Source of the DNA: CAYLNL01 sp964385175
Lineage (GTDB): Bacteria > Bacteroidota > Bacteroidia > Flavobacteriales > Flavobacteriaceae
Assembly: GCA_964385175.1 (NCBI GenBank)
Contig: CAYLNL010000003.1
Location: forward strand, 1-64,000
Direction: 5' to 3'
DNA: 64,000 nt
This document shows positions 60,569 through 64,000 of the stretch, piece after piece; position 1 is the stretch's first letter; each line of letters opens with the position of its first letter. Made by a program: the position numbers and the translations under genes. Below the pieces are notes generated by a model. That model saw nothing but the letters and a program-made list of their open reading frames with translations. It did not search any database and had not been told where the DNA came from.

Positions 60569-63103
60569 TTACGATTTTTGCTTCTCACCAACATAGTCCA
60601 ACATATTTTTATGCACCTGGACAATGGTATAGTTAGGCGATGAAATTACAAAATTTTTATTTGTAACCCGATATTTTTTATTGGTTTTTATCAATTCCAT
60701 ATATCCTCCGGCATAATCTTCACTTTTAAAGCCATGAACTACAATAAAAAATAGTGTATCATCATACACATCTTTTGAGATTTTTAAATGCTCATAATGT
60801 AGGTCCTTCAGTGATTTTTCCAGTGTAGTCAGTAGCTTATCCATAGTTTTCAGGTCAGTTCGCTGCACCGGGAATACCAGCTTCCAGTTACCAGCCAGCG
60901 AGTCGGCGCTAAATGTTTTATGTTCCAGCGGTTTCAGCTTTTCCTTTAACATCATCTCAGCTTCTTTCCCTTCCGTCTCTTCAGGATATTGTACGGCAAT
61001 AGCTTTTAAGGCTTGTTTATAGGCTTCTAAACCCTTCAGGCGCGCCAAAGCATGGGCTTTCAACATTTCTAATTTAGGAACGATAGGCTCTCCGCTAAAT
61101 TTGAGCAAATAACCATCTATCTCTTCCACAACCCTATCATATTCCCCCCTTTCATAGGTTTTAAACAACTTAATGTACAACCCTTCGGGAGTTTCTGTAG
61201 TCTCTGAAAAAGTTGTACCGGCATCTTTCAAGAAGGCAGCGTAGCGCGAGTTAGGGTAGTGGATGAGAAGGCTATCTTTACTACTTTGGGCAAGGGGCGA
61301 TTGTAATTTTTCATACACCCTGTAGAGGTGATAGTGCGCCGGCAGGGAAAGTTGTTCCGGCGGTTTATAGGTTAACAGCGTTTCTAACTTTTGGGCGGCT
61401 AAGGGATAATCTTTAATTTTTTCCTTATACAGCAATCCCAGCTTATAGTAAGCCGTATTTCTAAGGGCTTGTAAACTATCTATAATTGGCTGTTCCAAAG
61501 GAACAGAAGCGAGATAGTGCCTCACATCGTATTTCTCTTCTATAGCTTTTTGAGAGGCTGCTGTAACGGCGCTATCTAAGGTAATTGATTTTTTATCAGA
61601 AAAGCGCCAGTTATTTTCCCATTTCCGGTCGCCCCACACCTTGCGAAACTCATTTTTGCCATATTGCAGGGTTACAGGATTATAAAAATAAAAGAGTGCA
61701 ATATTCTTGGTATTCTTGAGAGAAGCAGCAGGCAAAGGGGCAGGCTTATTGGTAGGCTGCTGTTGTGAAAGCGCTTTTTTTGCTGCCTCCTCCTTCATCC
61801 TTTTAATATAGGCTTCAAAATAATCCATTCGTTCCGCCTCACTCATAGCTACCAGGCGAAGAATGCTATCTGTTTTCTGGACAATCGTTTCATAGGTAAT
61901 AATAGCCGCGAGATTTTTCTTCTTCTTTTCAATAACGCGGTATTTTTCAGTATCCTTAGAAAGATTCACCAACGTACTGTCATAGTAGCGGCCAGCCTCC
62001 ACGTAGCGTGCAGCATCAAACCGCATTTGCGCCAGGTCTTCATAGTTTAGCGCCTTCAAGTACTTATCGGTAGTAGCAGCCCGCAGCGAGCGGTTCAAAT
62101 ACTCCTCAGTACGGTCAAGCGAATCAATATGAGTGTAATAAAACGCTCTTACCCGGTATATTTTATCTAAAAATGTATGATTTTCATAATTTTTTTCCAG
62201 CTTCGCCAACGCTTCCAAAACATTTACTTCTGCCACCGGATGCATCGTTTCAATTTTTAACTTCTCCAGGCGGGCATTCAACAAATATATGTAAGGAATA
62301 CTGCGGTTCAGTTCTATAACCTTTTCAAACGCATGGGCAGCGCTATCTGGTAATTCCAACCGGTTATACAGCTGCCCTGTAATAAAATAATACCGCCCCT
62401 TTTCCTCAATGTGGCGGGTAGCAGCGGCAGCGGCAGTGAGTTTTTGCACCGCACTATCCAAATAGTGTAAATTCATATAGGCTTGTGCCATCACCGCATG
62501 AGCGTCTGCATACTCCTGGGCATCAGGTTTTTCTAACCGCAACAGCCGTTTAAGGTTTTTAAGCGCCAATGTTTCATTCTCTAACCGAAGGTTTGTTTTT
62601 TCCCGCCATATACGCACCTCATTCACCCTATCACTCATCCAATACTTATACAACACATAATTAAACGCTTCCAGTGCAGGAACAAAACGCTGGTCATAAT
62701 AACGCGCCTTACCCAGCAACAAATACGCCTCATCCATTTGAGAATTATACTCCTTCCCTTCTATATTCATACCGTGCTTTTGAATAGCTTTCACAGCCTT
62801 TTCTTCCGCCTTTCCAAATTGTGGGTTTTTAGCCTTTTTATTAGGAATAATAGCCTCTTCCTCTACCGTAAGACGTTCCACCGGCAGAAGATCCCAATAA
62901 TTATCGGTATAAGAAGCTATAAGCGCCTTTTTTCCTTCCTCCAGGGCTACATTGCCATTATACAGCACATTATACCGGGCGCCTACAGAATGAACGCTTC
63001 GGCTCAGAAATGTATTTTTCTTTGTAGAGCAGGCCCCTACGAGTATTGCTGCAAGAAAAACCCATATCCTGCGAACAGGGAAAAACGATGGAAAAACAAT
63101 CAT
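60569..63103 (-). CDS. porW: PorW/SprE-type lipoprotein of the type IX secretion and gliding system
   Basis: A long lipoprotein, 844 residues. The signal peptide has lipobox LVGAC (Cys about residue 25), followed by STKKNTFLSRSVHSVGARYNVLYNGNVALEEG. This is the typical PorW/SprE start. Most of the rest is helical TPR-like repeats (LLLGKARYYDQRFVPALEAF, AHAVMAQAYMNLHYLDSAVQ), for protein contacts in the periplasm. It is needed for type IX secretion and gliding in characterised Flavobacteriia. First gene of the leftward run that continues to the ATP synthase genes, with a promoter element upstream. Confidence 0.9.
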   Translation of the reverse strand: MIVFPSFFPVRRIWVFLAAILVGACSTKKNTFLSRSVHSVGARYNVLYNGNVALEEGKKALIASYTDNYWDLLPVERLTVEEEAIIPNKKAKNPQFGKAEEKAVKAIQKHGMNIEGKEYNSQMDEAYLLLGKARYYDQRFVPALEAFNYVLYKYWMSDRVNEVRIWREKTNLRLENETLALKNLKRLLRLEKPDAQEYADAHAVMAQAYMNLHYLDSAVQKLTAAAAATRHIEEKGRYYFITGQLYNRLELPDSAAHAFEKVIELNRSIPYIYLLNARLEKLKIETMHPVAEVNVLEALAKLEKNYENHTFLDKIYRVRAFYYTHIDSLDRTEEYLNRSLRAATTDKYLKALNYEDLAQMRFDAARYVEAGRYYDSTLVNLSKDTEKYRVIEKKKKNLAAIITYETIVQKTDSILRLVAMSEAERMDYFEAYIKRMKEEAAKKALSQQQPTNKPAPLPAASLKNTKNIALFYFYNPVTLQYGKNEFRKVWGDRKWENNWRFSDKKSITLDSAVTAASQKAIEEKYDVRHYLASVPLEQPIIDSLQALRNTAYYKLGLLYKEKIKDYPLAAQKLETLLTYKPPEQLSLPAHYHLYRVYEKLQSPLAQSSKDSLLIHYPNSRYAAFLKDAGTTFSETTETPEGLYIKLFKTYERGEYDRVVEEIDGYLLKFSGEPIVPKLEMLKAHALARLKGLEAYKQALKAIAVQYPEETEGKEAEMMLKEKLKPLEHKTFSADSLAGNWKLVFPVQRTDLKTMDKLLTTLEKSLKDLHYEHLKISKDVYDDTLFFIVVHGFKSEDYAGGYMELIKTNKKYRVTNKNFVISSPNYTIVQVHKNMLDYVGEKQKS

Positions 63104-63180
63104 AGATTGTTAACTATTTTTTTAGGTATTTAGTATATAGCGCCTGCAAGAAAGGTTTTTTTTAAGACAGGAAACTATTG

Positions 63181-63188
63181 CAAAAATA
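63181..63188 (-). promoter_or_regulatory. promoter -7 element for porW
   Basis: The minus strand reads TATTTTTG, 78 bp upstream of the porW ATG at 63103. The 288-bp divergent gap holds no gene. Confidence 0.45.
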
Positions 63189-63391
63189 AGTAACCAAGAA
63201 GAATTTTTGAGATAATCATCACCTGTCAAAATCTCCCAGATACCATATCGTCTCCTCAAAAACCGGGAGGTTTCAAAGGGGGTTCATCCAATTTTATATA
63301 CGAAATATGTCGCATAAAATAAGGTTTAACTAAAAAAAAATTATTTCTTTGCGAAATTATTACTAAACTTGGGACTTTAAAATACTCTTTT

Positions 63392-64000
63392 ATGAAAAGA
63401 TACCTTGTTGTTTTATACCTGTTCATAGGCTGTACACTTGGTTTAACAGCGCAAAAAACCATTACCTTAGAAGAAATATGGCGGGGCGCCTTCAGACCTC
63501 AAAGTATGGATGCGCTGCACTCCATGAAAAACGGAGCACACTATACCTTGTTGAATACCGACCGGGCGACTCGTGTTGTTCGTATTGACAAGTATGCCTA
63601 TCAAACACTGGAAAAGATAGAAACTATAGTTTCTTCAGCCGACTTAGATGGCATTACTTCTTTTTCGTCGTATGAGTTTAATGCCGATGAATCTAAAATT
63701 TTATTAGCTACCGAAACAGAACCCATTTATCGCCATTCAAAACGGGCAAAATATTACGTGTATGATATTTCTTCACGGAAAGTTACGCCGGTTTCTGGCA
63801 ACAAGATACAGGAGCCTGCTTTTTCGCCCGATGGGGACAAGGTGGCCTATGTGTATGAAAATAATATTTACATAAAAGACCTCGCTTCTGGCAATACCCG
63901 GCAGGTTACAGATGATGGCAGGAAAAACAGCATCATAAATGGGATAGCCGATTGGGTGTACGAGGAAGAATTTTCGTTTGCGCGAGCCTTTGAGTGGAAC
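63392..64000 (+). CDS. dipeptidyl peptidase IV-like protein (S9B), 3' end outside the window
   Basis: Partial: 203 codons are present. A signal peptide (to about LTAQ, residue 20) is followed by the start of a beta-propeller with YEFNADESKILLATETEPIY and AFSPDGDKVAYVY. The segment ADWVYEEEFSFARAFEW includes the Glu-Glu pair that anchors the substrate amino terminus in DPP-IV enzymes. The catalytic domain is not visible. It is divergent from porW. Confidence 0.9.
   Translation, partial: MKRYLVVLYLFIGCTLGLTAQKTITLEEIWRGAFRPQSMDALHSMKNGAHYTLLNTDRATRVVRIDKYAYQTLEKIETIVSSADLDGITSFSSYEFNADESKILLATETEPIYRHSKRAKYYVYDISSRKVTPVSGNKIQEPAFSPDGDKVAYVYENNIYIKDLASGNTRQVTDDGRKNSIINGIADWVYEEEFSFARAFEWN

Overview
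The window is a chromosomal segment of a Bacteroidota bacterium, most likely class Flavobacteriia. The evidence is a SusC/SusD pair, a PorW/SprE-type lipoprotein of the type IX secretion and gliding system, an HYC_CC_PP-type small membrane protein, an atpBEFHAG ATP synthase cluster without atpD/atpC, menaquinone genes, and many promoters with the Bacteroidota -7 element TAnnTTTG. No rRNA, CRISPR array, integrase or phage structural gene was seen.

Layout. Positions 1-8154 hold a membrane-anchored AraC-type regulator, a SusC/SusD/lipoprotein operon for uptake of an unknown oligomer, and a small lipoprotein. Positions 8155-15551 hold a 30-bp palindrome, tRNA-Asn, rseP, a free-methionine-sulfoxide-reductase-like GAF protein, a three-gene probable metal-handling locus (HYC_CC_PP protein, TonB receptor, HMA protein), a pRiA4b ORF-3-like protein and heme A synthase. 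Positions 15804-24426 are a type I restriction-modification operon read leftward (hsdM, REP-associated transposase, hsdS, RhuM-Fic, GxxExxY, hsdR). Positions 24463-47857 are mostly housekeeping: cca, tsaC, a surface-glycan cluster, queD, a crotonase, a universal stress protein, tRNA-Ala, menC/menA, purM, an rRNA methyltransferase, a metallo-beta-lactamase/rhodanese fusion, gpmI, a thioredoxin lipoprotein, mazG, an ECF sigma operon, sdhCAB and a nitroreductase. Positions 47879-51779 hold comM/yifB, histidine ammonia-lyase and aroQ. Positions 51900-63103 carry the leftward run porW, bactofilin, atpZ/atpI-like genes and atpBEFHAG, and the window ends in a rightward dipeptidyl peptidase IV gene.

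Most interesting regions. First, a 2.6-kb island of rightward genes (56918-59555) sits inside the leftward ATP synthase cluster. It contains two attC-like imperfect palindromes that bracket a single unknown gene exactly as an integron gene cassette would: the 5' end of the unit and the 5' arm of its own attC are complementary over 10 bp. A HigBA-type toxin-antitoxin pair follows. The toxin frame has no start codon and is reachable only by a -1 frameshift at a canonical slippery site or after an indel. Second, the hsdM/hsdS junction has been split by a REP-associated transposase with hairpin DNA. The last part of hsdM is present twice, and the relic copy still has its stop codon overlapping the hsdS start.

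Starts were moved from the longest possible open frame where a promoter, family alignment or TTG codon argued for it; these choices are noted in each entry. Calls rest on reading the sequence and recalled family motifs. No database search was run.
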